A stretch of 10,090 nucleotides of DNA, taken from contig JAAEZW010000049.1 of NCBI GenBank assembly GCA_018222665.1, positions 1-10,090 of the forward strand, in the 5' to 3' direction. This document shows, piece after piece, positions 1-6,454 of this stretch. The stretch is from Paracoccaceae bacterium. GTDB lineage: Bacteria > Pseudomonadota > Alphaproteobacteria > Rhodobacterales > Rhodobacteraceae. A model generated the notes under the pieces. That model saw only the letters and a program-made list of their open reading frames with translations, ran no database searches and was not told the DNA's origin. Position 1 is the first letter of the stretch. Every line of letters begins with the position of its first letter. A program made the translations under genes and the position numbers.

Positions 1-163
1 CCCGGGCACCACTTTCCAAAACAATATCAATGACTTAATTTTTGCACACTAACGCAATTCGTGTGAGATTCAAAAACACACCAAACGCACACTTTTTGTG
101 GTGTTTGTGGCATGAGCGTCCGGGGTCCGACACTGTGTCTGCAACCCAGTGAAAGAACACAGT
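1..163 (+). repeat. 163-bp direct repeat, copy 1, with tRNA-3'-end-like left edge
   Basis: This segment aligns without gaps to bases 6258-6420 at a constant offset of 6257; I count 21 mismatches (142/163 identical). Positions 1-42 are identical; the mismatches cluster at 43-68 and 107-129. The left edge CCCGGGCACCA looks like the 3' acceptor strand, discriminator base and CCA of a tRNA gene. Two internal foldback elements are kept. One is a hairpin with arms 83-92 and 98-106 around a TTTTT loop and a single bulged A at 89. The other is an ACTGTGT (132-138)/ACACAGT (157-163) inverted repeat, which forms the right edge. The window begins at the repeat, so its true left end and any full tRNA upstream cannot be seen. 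It lies 45 bp past the stop of the convergent RpiR-like gene. No transposase or long coding region is associated with it. Confidence 0.9.
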
Positions 164-208
164 CCTCAGTCGATCATATAGTACAATTGTGTGCGAAATC
201 TGAAAGCG

Positions 209-1087
209 CTACGAAATATATCCGCCATATTTCAATATCTGTTCTTCAAATTTCTGAATGTTCCCACTTGCGTTGGATGAGTGAGAAGCAAGTGCCGCGA
301 GGATTAATTCCACAGCCATAAATGCTGCACTCAGCGTAGGCATGTATTGCGGTCCTTCGATTGGAAACTCAATGACGTGAGCGGCATCAATTGTAAGGGG
401 TGAGCTATATGAGTCGGTGATGGCAATAACTTTCATTCGCTTTGCTCGGGCAATTTCGGCAGCTCTCACAATTTCAGCTGAATAATACGAAAAAGATATT
501 GCGACCAGAACATCGCTTTCACGAGCTTTAGCTAATTGATCCATTATGGCACCAGGTTCTGCTGGAGCACGAGTGATGTTTTCAAACGCCATCGAACCAA
601 CATATGAGAAATAGTGTGCGATAGAATAACTGCTTCTGACGCCGACAGTAAAAACTTTTTCTGCAGAACGGATGCAATTAGCAGCATCAACAATTGCACT
701 TCGTGTTGACGGCTGAAACAGGGTGTTGGAATTTAGGGTGTAGCTTTCTTTGAGTTCAGAAAATAAGTCGTTTTCGTCTCGATCTATCAGGGCGTCTGCG
801 CGCTTGCTGTAGGCCGTTTGTGTTGTTCGCAAAGTACTTTGGACATTTTGTCTTAGGTCCTCATATCCCTTAAAACCGAGTTCTTTAGAAAATCTCACTA
901 CAGTATTGGCATTTACATTTGCAATGTCAGCAAGTGCTCTTACGGAGTGAAAAGCAATCTCGCTGTAATTTGTTAGGCACCAAGTCGCGAACTCAGATAT
1001 TGTAGGCGTAGAATTCACCTGCAAATCCTTGATTGCCGCCTTTAGTTTTGCCTGAGTTTGCAAACCACTTCTCCGAGCATACTTCAT
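209..1087 (-). CDS. RpiR/MurR-family transcriptional regulator (HTH + SIS domain)
   Basis: This is a DNA-binding regulator whose family senses phosphosugars or related metabolites through a C-terminal SIS domain. The N-terminal winged helix-turn-helix lies around residues 48-85 of the 292-aa form (key stretch SVRALADIANVNANTVVRFS). The SIS domain covers about 135-245, with VFTVGVRSS and AISFSYYSAEIVRAA as its two sugar-isomerase-like core segments. The ATG at 1087 is chosen because a candidate minus-strand promoter (-35 at 1130-1125, -10 near 1107-1102) would start transcription close to 1095. An in-frame ATG at 1111 would give 300 aa. Neither start has a convincing ribosome-binding site, so the start is uncertain. 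The gene is divergent from the TAXI transporter operon and shares its promoter region, so it is the obvious candidate regulator of that operon and of itself. The ligand is unknown. Confidence 0.9.
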   Translation of the reverse strand: MKYARRSGLQTQAKLKAAIKDLQVNSTPTISEFATWCLTNYSEIAFHSVRALADIANVNANTVVRFSKELGFKGYEDLRQNVQSTLRTTQTAYSKRADALIDRDENDLFSELKESYTLNSNTLFQPSTRSAIVDAANCIRSAEKVFTVGVRSSYSIAHYFSYVGSMAFENITRAPAEPGAIMDQLAKARESDVLVAISFSYYSAEIVRAAEIARAKRMKVIAITDSYSSPLTIDAAHVIEFPIEGPQYMPTLSAAFMAVELILAALASHSSNASGNIQKFEEQILKYGGYIS

Positions 1088-1101
1088 TTCCAACTTTATA
1101 A

Positions 1102-1151
1102 AATAAAGCATTTGTATTTTTAATTGTCAAAAAATTAAACAACTGTATTAT
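1102..1151. promoter_or_regulatory. Divergent overlapping promoters and candidate operator
   Basis: On the plus strand TTGTCA (1124-1129) and TATTAT (1146-1151), 16 bp apart, form a good sigma-70-type promoter for the TAXI operon. On the minus strand the same bases read TTGACA (1130-1125), a perfect -35, with a weaker TTTATT (1107-1102) 17 bp on. An inverted repeat TTTAATT (1119-1125)/AATTAAA (1133-1139) with a 7-bp spacer straddles the shared -35 and is a plausible RpiR-like binding site. Protein bound there would block both promoters. The sequence matches are seen directly; promoter activity and the identity of the binding protein are inferred. Confidence 0.5.
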
Positions 1152-1187
1152 TTGAAAATTGAATCATCAACTTAGGGAGGATTTATC

Positions 1188-2144
1188 ATGAAATTAACTT
1201 CAGTAGTCGCAGCTCTTGGCTTACTTGCGGCACCAGCTTTTGCAGAACAGCAATTTGTATCTATTGGGACAGGTGGTGTGACTGGTGTCTACTACCCAAC
1301 TGGTGGTGCCATTTGTCGGCTAGTTAATAAAGATCGCAAAGAACACGGGATTCGCTGCTCTGCAGAGTCCACAGGTGGATCGGTGTATAACATTAACACC
1401 GTACGTGCAGGAGAGCTTGAATTTGGTGTTGCACAATCTGATTGGCAATACCATGCATATAACGGAACTTCAAAATTTGCAGACGCAGGTGCGTTCGAAG
1501 GTCTGAGAGCAGTATTTTCGGTACATCCAGAACCCTTTACATTGATAGTTAAAAAAGGTTCGGGCATTGACTCCTTTGAGGCGCTCAAAGGTGAAAAAGT
1601 AAACGTAGGAAACCCTGGTTCTGGACAGCGCGCAACCATGGAAGTTGTAATGGATGCTTTTGGCATGACCATGGGCGATTTCGCACTTGCTGCTGAGCTT
1701 AAAGGTTCCGAGATGGCTCAAGCGCTTTGCGATGGTAAGATCGATGCTATGATCTACACAATTGGACATCCAGCTGCAGCTGTGACGGAAGCTGCAACGA
1801 CCTGCGATGTTGAGCTGATTTCGGTTAAAGGTGCACCAATTGATAAGTTAATTGCTGACAACCCATATTATCGCTCTGCAACCGTTCCTGGTGGGATGTA
1901 CAAGGGTACTGATAATGACGTGTCAACATTCGGTGTTGGAGCCACCTTTATTACTTCAACAGACGTTCCAGAAAATGTTGTCTATACAGTCGTAAAAGCT
2001 GTTTTTGATAATTTTGCTGACTTTAAAAAGTTGCATCCAGCTTTTGCAAACTTGAACGAGGAGCAAATGATTAGTGATGGTCTTTCAGCTCCACTGCATG
2101 CTGGTGCTGTAAAGTATTACAAAGAACGTGGTTGGATGAACTAA
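1188..2144 (+). CDS. TAXI-family TRAP transporter solute-binding protein
   Basis: This is a 318-aa periplasmic protein that captures the substrate for a TRAP secondary transporter of the TAXI type. A signal peptide covers residues 1-19 (lysine, hydrophobic core, then AFA before EQQ). Family features follow: [20 protein letters not shown] near 25-44, the second conserved cysteine in the [13 protein letters not shown] stretch, [23 protein letters not shown] at the hinge, and the C-terminal LHPAFANLN segment followed by an aromatic/basic tail. A strong Shine-Dalgarno AGGGAGG (1174-1180) sits 7 bp before the ATG, consistent with high expression. The permease starts 49 bp downstream, so the pair forms one transporter. 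Known TAXI ligands include glutamate and other small carboxylates; the ligand here cannot be read from sequence. Confidence 0.96.
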   Translation: MKLTSVVAALGLLAAPAFAEQQFVSIGTGGVTGVYYPTGGAICRLVNKDRKEHGIRCSAESTGGSVYNINTVRAGELEFGVAQSDWQYHAYNGTSKFADAGAFEGLRAVFSVHPEPFTLIVKKGSGIDSFEALKGEKVNVGNPGSGQRATMEVVMDAFGMTMGDFALAAELKGSEMAQALCDGKIDAMIYTIGHPAAAVTEAATTCDVELISVKGAPIDKLIADNPYYRSATVPGGMYKGTDNDVSTFGVGATFITSTDVPENVVYTVVKAVFDNFADFKKLHPAFANLNEEQMISDGLSAPLHAGAVKYYKERGWMN

Positions 2145-2159
2145 TATCCTAAATTAACA

Positions 2160-2187
2160 TGGTTCCTCCCTAATTGGGGAGGAACCA
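2160..2187 (+). promoter_or_regulatory. Intercistronic hairpin containing the permease Shine-Dalgarno
   Basis: GGTTCCTCCC (2161-2170) pairs perfectly with GGGAGGAACC (2177-2186) around a TAATTG loop, and T2160-A2187 adds an eleventh base pair. No T-run follows, so it is not a standard intrinsic terminator. The 3' arm contains GGGGAGGA (2176-2183), the only ribosome-binding site for the permease GTG start at 2194. The stem would therefore hide that site and could also protect the upstream mRNA from 3' decay. Both effects would favour excess binding protein over permease. The structure is seen; the regulatory effect is inferred. Confidence 0.75.
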
Positions 2188-2193
2188 ATAATC

Positions 2194-4806
2194 GTGCATG
2201 CCATGTCAGATTCACTCGAAAAAGCTAAAAAAATTGTAGCTGACGCTGAAACTGGCGGACGGGACCTCGAAGGTATTACACTAAAAATTGTTTTATGTAT
2301 CGCATTTACCTGGTCGGTGTTTCAACTCTATGTGGCTTCTGCAATACCATTTTTTTTAAGCGAACAAACTGGTCTCAAACTTGTTTTTAACAATCAAGAA
2401 ACTAGGCAAATCCACTTAGCGTTTGCTCTGTGTCTAGCGATGTTAGCATTTCCGATAAATCGATATGCGGCAAAAAACAAAATACCTGTTTACGACTTTG
2501 TGTTAGCTGGCTTGGGCGCATTTGTTTGTATCTACCTGTTGATAAACAAATCTAGTATTGCGGATAGAGCCGGACTGCCCACGCCTATGGACTTATTAGT
2601 ATCAGCGACTGGGCTTCTACTGCTTGCGATCGCAGTTTATCGCAGTTTAGGTTTGCCGCTGGTCGTAGTCGCATCAGTATTTGTTGCATATGTTTTCTTT
2701 GGTGACTCACCCAATTTACCTGAGGTGGTACAGTGGAAGGGTGCCTCATTGGGTAAAGCTTTATGGCACTACTGGATGCAAACTGAGGGCGTATTTGGTG
2801 TTGCTTTAGGTGTAGCTGCGTCCATGATTTTTCTATTCGTGCTTTTTGGTGCCTTGTTGGAGAAGGCAGGGGCTGGAAACTATTTTATCCAGCTTGCTTT
2901 TTCAACTTTAGGTCACCTACGTGGTGGCCCAGCAAAAGCAGCGGTCGTAGCTTCGGCTGCTTCAGGTTTATACTCCGGAAGTTCCATTGCGAATGTTGTT
3001 ACTACAGGAACTTTCACTATACCTTTGATGAAGAAGACTGGGTTTAGCCCCGAACGAGCGGGTGCAGTGGAGGTTGCATCGTCAACTAACGGTCAACTTA
3101 TGCCGCCTGTCATGGGCGCAGCTGCTTTTCTAATTTCTGAATTCACAGGTGTGTCTTATCCAGAATTAGTCAAGCACGCGTTGTTGCCAGCATTGGTCTC
3201 TTATATTGCGCTGGTATACATTGTTCATCTGGAAGCATTGAAGCTAAATTTAAAGGGATTGAAAAAAGCTCAAGAGAGCGGTTCATTCATCAAAAAAATC
3301 TTAGGGTTCTTGCTCGGCTTCATATGTATGGGGTTAGCAGGATTTATCATTTATTATGGCCTAGGCTGGACACGAGAGTTTTTTCCAGAAAACGATTTTC
3401 TTGTTAGACCATTTATTGTTTTGGTTGCTTACATACTTTTGGTGAGGATTGCAGCGAAGGTACCAGATTTATCTCATGAGCTTGCAGTAAGCGATGATGC
3501 TCGTTTGCCACAACCTAAAGATGTTTTGTTGACAGGTTTATACTTTCTACTCCCGATCATAATCCTGATTTGGAACATACTGGTTGAAAGGCTCTCCCCA
3601 TCGCTATCTGCCTACTGGGCAACCATCATAATGATCTTCATCGTTGTCACACACAAAGGCTTGAAACAGTATTTTCGTGGGGATGATCTCCAGTTGGAGG
3701 CGATACGTATTGGGTTATCTGATTTCGTATTTGGGATGATTGCCGGTGCAAAAAATATGATCGGTATAGGGGTCGCGACAGGCGTTGCGGGAGTGATCAT
3801 AGGTACAGTTTCATTAACAGGTGCACACCAAGTGATTGGTGAGTTTGTCGAATATCTTTCTGGTGGTAACCTGATGCTTATGCTCTTGTTGGTTGCTATA
3901 ATGAGCCTCATTTTGGGAATGGGTTTGCCTACAACCGCCAATTATATTGTAGTCTCATCTTTAATGGCACCGGTGATAGTTAGCGTAGGAGCTGAGGCGG
4001 GTCTGATCGTCCCGCTCGTAGCCGTACATCTTTTTGTATTCTATTTTGGAATCTTGGCAGATGATACACCGCCTGTAGGTCTTGCTGCTTTCGCAGCGGC
4101 TGCAATTTCGCGAGGAGATCCAATCAGAACAGGCGTTAAAGGTTTTACGTATGATATCCGTACCGCCTTGCTGCCATTCTTATTTATCTTCAATACGGAG
4201 TTGTTGCTAATAGACGTTACATTCGCCAAAGCAATCTTTGTATTTGTGATTGCAACTTTGGCGATGATGTTGTTCGCGGCAGCGACACAGGGATATTTCT
4301 TAGCAAAAAGCCGTTTGTGGGAAAGTTTGGTATTACTTTTAGTTGCCCTTACACTGTTCCGTCCTGGTTATTGGTTGGATCGCGTTGTTCCCCCGTTTGA
4401 AAATTTAGTGGTCGCTGATTTCATAAATGCTGATGTTACAGTCCAGAATATTGAGATTGTATACGCTACGATTAGTGGACCAGATTTTGATTTTCCGGAC
4501 AAAATAACTGAATTAACCATTCAGTTTAATTTGCCAGCTGGACCAAGTATTCTTGAATCTTTTGAAGCTGCGGGTTTGAGTCTTGATGATCCAGAACGCG
4601 GCACGTTGATTGAGCCATTTATAGGCACGCCATTTTTTGAGCAGTTTCAAAAGTTTGATTTCTATGGTGACGTTCCTGTCCAAATCGAAGAACTAAAACT
4701 CCCAGTACAAAGAATGCCTAAAGAGATATTTTATCTGCCTGCTTTCTTTGCGCTATTAATCATCATTTTATTGCAACGCCGACGCCAAACTGAACCGGCT
4801 TTTTAA
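2194..4806 (+). CDS. TRAP transporter permease, fused DctQ-DctM type (TAXI system)
   Basis: This 870-aa inner-membrane protein combines the small (DctQ-like) and large (DctM-like) TRAP subunits, as is usual for TAXI systems. Hydrophobic segments start near residue 29 and continue to about 720. DctM landmarks include FGALLEKAGAGNYF (218-231), SGLYSGSSIANVVTTGTFTI (257-276), NGQLMPPVMGAAAFL (299-313), GMGLPTTANYIV (575-586) and FGILADDTPPVGLAAFAAAA (618-637). Residues of about 731-842 are hydrophilic and are followed by one last membrane helix (846-860) and an RRR tail; this resembles the C-terminal DUF3394 extension of fused TRAP permeases. The GTG at 2194 is chosen because it lies 10-11 bp after GGGGAGGA; the in-frame ATG at 2203 is too far from it. 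The stop codon overlaps the Shine-Dalgarno of the aminotransferase, suggesting translational coupling. Confidence 0.95.
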   Translation: MHAMSDSLEKAKKIVADAETGGRDLEGITLKIVLCIAFTWSVFQLYVASAIPFFLSEQTGLKLVFNNQETRQIHLAFALCLAMLAFPINRYAAKNKIPVYDFVLAGLGAFVCIYLLINKSSIADRAGLPTPMDLLVSATGLLLLAIAVYRSLGLPLVVVASVFVAYVFFGDSPNLPEVVQWKGASLGKALWHYWMQTEGVFGVALGVAASMIFLFVLFGALLEKAGAGNYFIQLAFSTLGHLRGGPAKAAVVASAASGLYSGSSIANVVTTGTFTIPLMKKTGFSPERAGAVEVASSTNGQLMPPVMGAAAFLISEFTGVSYPELVKHALLPALVSYIALVYIVHLEALKLNLKGLKKAQESGSFIKKILGFLLGFICMGLAGFIIYYGLGWTREFFPENDFLVRPFIVLVAYILLVRIAAKVPDLSHELAVSDDARLPQPKDVLLTGLYFLLPIIILIWNILVERLSPSLSAYWATIIMIFIVVTHKGLKQYFRGDDLQLEAIRIGLSDFVFGMIAGAKNMIGIGVATGVAGVIIGTVSLTGAHQVIGEFVEYLSGGNLMLMLLLVAIMSLILGMGLPTTANYIVVSSLMAPVIVSVGAEAGLIVPLVAVHLFVFYFGILADDTPPVGLAAFAAAAISRGDPIRTGVKGFTYDIRTALLPFLFIFNTELLLIDVTFAKAIFVFVIATLAMMLFAAATQGYFLAKSRLWESLVLLLVALTLFRPGYWLDRVVPPFENLVVADFINADVTVQNIEIVYATISGPDFDFPDKITELTIQFNLPAGPSILESFEAAGLSLDDPERGTLIEPFIGTPFFEQFQKFDFYGDVPVQIEELKLPVQRMPKEIFYLPAFFALLIIILLQRRRQTEPAF

Positions 4807-4818
4807 GGATAATAAGAC

Positions 4819-6141
4819 ATGACGAGTCATATCTTTCCTAGACACACGAAGAGTAGTTTGCCAATTGCTGTAAAAGGTGAAGGTAGTTACATCTTTGATG
4901 ATAGTGGTAAGTCGTATTTAGATGCGTCTGGAGGAGCCGCAGTCTCATGTTTGGGTCATGCTCATCCAACTGTTATCAAGGCGCTACATCGACAGTTAGA
5001 TGAGTTGACCTATGCGCATACTTCTTTTTTTACATCTGAACAGGCTGAAAAACTTGCTGATCGTTTATGTTTAGAAGCCCCGAAAGGAATTGACAGAGTT
5101 TACTTGGTGTCGGGTGGGTCTGAAGCCATTGAAGCTGCATTAAAGCTCGCCCGCCAGTATTATGTTGAAAAGGGTGAACCTAATCGAAAAGCAATCATTG
5201 CGCGGCAACAAAGTTATCATGGTAATACCCTTGGTGCTTTGGCTGCTGGAGGAAACAAATGGCGTCGTGATCAGTTTGCACCTTTATTAATTGACACGCA
5301 TCACATCGCTCCTTGTTTTGCTTATAGAGGCAAAAATGAATCTGAAGATGATTTTGATTACGGGCAACGTGTTGCAAATGAATTAGAGCACAAATTGCTT
5401 GAATTAGGCCCCGAAACCGTAATGGCATTTATTGCAGAACCTGTTGTTGGTGCCACGGCAGGTGCAGTTACCGCGGTCGATGGATATTTCCGACGAATAC
5501 GAGAAATTTGTGACAAATATGGTGTTTTATTGATCCTCGATGAAGTCATGTGTGGTATGGGTAGGACCGGCTATCTTTATGCCTGTGAGCATGATGAAAC
5601 ACGGCCCGACATAATATGCATCGCCAAGGGGCTTGGCGCTGGCTATCAGCCGATTGGAGCAATGCTTTGTTCATCAGCGATATACGCGGTCATTGAAAAT
5701 GGCTCTGGGTTTTTCCAACATGGTCATACATACCTTGGTCATCCGATGGCTGCGGCAGCAGCGAATGCTGTCCTTGATGTATTGATTGATCAAAACCTAC
5801 TTTCGGATGTTCGACCTAAAGGTGATGCTTTAGAGAATTTATTACACTCAAAGTTTAACCAGCATCCGCATATTGGAGATATACGAGGCAGAGGGTTGTT
5901 TAGGGCCATTGAGCTGGTTGACGATCGAGATACAAAAGCACCGTTTGATCCTGAGCTCAAAATCGCCGCAAAGATAAAAAAGTCCGCCCAAAATAACGGT
6001 TTATTATGTTATCCAATGTCAGGAACTATCGATGGAAAACTAGGAGATCATGTTTTACTTGCTCCACCTTTTGTCATATCGAATAACGAACTTGATGAGT
6101 TGGTGGACAAATTATCTGTAACGATCGACCAAGTTATTTGA
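4819..6141 (+). CDS. Class III PLP-dependent aminotransferase
   Basis: This 440-aa cytoplasmic aminotransferase is of normal full length for class III (omega-amino acid:pyruvate/4-aminobutyrate type). PLP-site landmarks are all present: GGSEAIEAALKLAR (99-112) for phosphate binding, SYHGNTLGA (132-140) with the ring-stacking Tyr133, AEPV (206-209), DEVMCGMGRTG (241-251) with Asp241, IAKGLGAGYQPIGA (268-281) with catalytic Lys270, and GHTYLGHP (302-309) with Thr304 from the partner subunit. AAGGAT (4805-4810) overlaps the permease stop and serves as ribosome-binding site; the gap between genes is 12 bp. Position in the operon implies that it acts on the imported compound or an early product. 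The closest functional label is uncertain: taurine-, beta-alanine-, diaminobutyrate- and ectoine-pathway enzymes look alike at this level. Confidence 0.95.
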   Translation: MTSHIFPRHTKSSLPIAVKGEGSYIFDDSGKSYLDASGGAAVSCLGHAHPTVIKALHRQLDELTYAHTSFFTSEQAEKLADRLCLEAPKGIDRVYLVSGGSEAIEAALKLARQYYVEKGEPNRKAIIARQQSYHGNTLGALAAGGNKWRRDQFAPLLIDTHHIAPCFAYRGKNESEDDFDYGQRVANELEHKLLELGPETVMAFIAEPVVGATAGAVTAVDGYFRRIREICDKYGVLLILDEVMCGMGRTGYLYACEHDETRPDIICIAKGLGAGYQPIGAMLCSSAIYAVIENGSGFFQHGHTYLGHPMAAAAANAVLDVLIDQNLLSDVRPKGDALENLLHSKFNQHPHIGDIRGRGLFRAIELVDDRDTKAPFDPELKIAAKIKKSAQNNGLLCYPMSGTIDGKLGDHVLLAPPFVISNNELDELVDKLSVTIDQVI

Positions 6142-6257
6142 TGACTTTTCTGAACAATTATTCACGAATTGGGACCGCTTTGTGGACCACTTCCATATTT
6201 TTGATGCTTTCTAACTAACTATAATTAAATGATATTTTTGAAAAGTATGGTTGCGCC
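6142..6257. other. Non-coding spacer after the aminotransferase
   Basis: This AT-rich spacer lies between the aminotransferase stop and the second repeat. Together with the repeat and the 34 bp after it, it makes up the 313-bp convergent gap. I see no reading frame, no complete tRNA and no convincing rho-independent terminator. The only small symmetry is GTGGACCAC (6181-6189). The last bases lead into the tRNA-end-like sequence. Confidence 0.6.
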
Positions 6258-6268
6258 CCCGGGCACCA
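6253..6268 (+). other. tRNA 3'-end-like remnant (tRNA-Phe type), possible att core
   Basis: GCGCCCCCGGGCACCA reads as the end of a T-stem, the acceptor 3' strand CCCGGGC, discriminator A and CCA. It would pair with a 5' GCCCGGG strand, a start typical of bacterial tRNA-Phe (GCCCGGA in E. coli). The 60 bp upstream contain no matching 5' strand, anticodon arm or intact T-loop, so this is not a functional tRNA. A bare tRNA 3' end at the edge of a direct repeat is the classic footprint of tyrosine-recombinase integration. The assignment to tRNA-Phe is an inference from the acceptor strand only. Confidence 0.5.
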
Positions 6269-6420
6269 CTTTCCAAAACAATATCAATGACTTAATTTTC
6301 GTGCACTAACGCTATGCTTGTGCGTTTCAAAAACACACCAAACACACACTTTTTGTGGTGTTTTTAGAGAGAGATTTTGGGGTCCCACACTGTGTCTACA
6401 ACCTAGTGAAAGAACACAGT
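6258..6420 (+). repeat. 163-bp direct repeat, copy 2
   Basis: This is the second copy of the repeat at 1-163, in the same orientation. It keeps the identical 42-bp left block (6258-6299), the T-loop hairpin (arms 6340-6349 and 6355-6363, bulged A at 6346) and the terminal ACTGTGT (6389-6395)/ACACAGT (6414-6420) inverted repeat. Flanking sequence past 6420 is unrelated to that past 163, so the right boundary is sharp at the end of the inverted-repeat arm. The copy lies between the convergent aminotransferase and AcoR-like genes, 34 bp past the latter's stop. Together the copies bracket a 6.1-kb segment carrying module 1. Confidence 0.92.
6340..6365 (+). terminator. Repeat-internal hairpin, possible weak terminator
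   Basis: Arms AAACACACAC and GTGGTGTTT close on a TTTTT loop with one bulged A; two further T residues follow. A transcript reading out of the aminotransferase gene would form it, and no better terminator is visible before it. The stem is A/T-rich and the trailing T-run is short, so termination activity is doubtful. Copy 1 keeps the same fold at 83-106, with a G-T wobble (87/102) in place of A-T. Confidence 0.3.
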
Positions 6421-6454
6421 TGTTGCTGTTTGCATATTTGGATTTCAAATAATG

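Noticed and set aside
112..321. Small plus-strand open frame overlapping repeat copy 1 and the end of the RpiR-like gene
   Set aside because: It runs through repeat bases that are not codon-conserved in copy 2 and antisense to a well-supported gene; no ribosome-binding site or recognisable motif.
2160..2187. Rho-independent terminator between the TAXI and permease genes
   Set aside because: The hairpin is strong but is followed by AATAATCG, not a T-run, and the next gene in the same transporter needs read-through.
6193..6268. Possible complete tRNA-Phe ending at 6268
   Set aside because: Only the acceptor 3' strand and CCA fit. There is no 5' GCCCGGG strand, no anticodon stem and no intact T-loop in the preceding 76 bp.
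1..6420. Repeats as ends of an insertion sequence or composite transposon
   Set aside because: No transposase in the window, copies are direct and start in tRNA-like sequence, and no short target-site duplication can be seen; copy 1's outer side is off the window.
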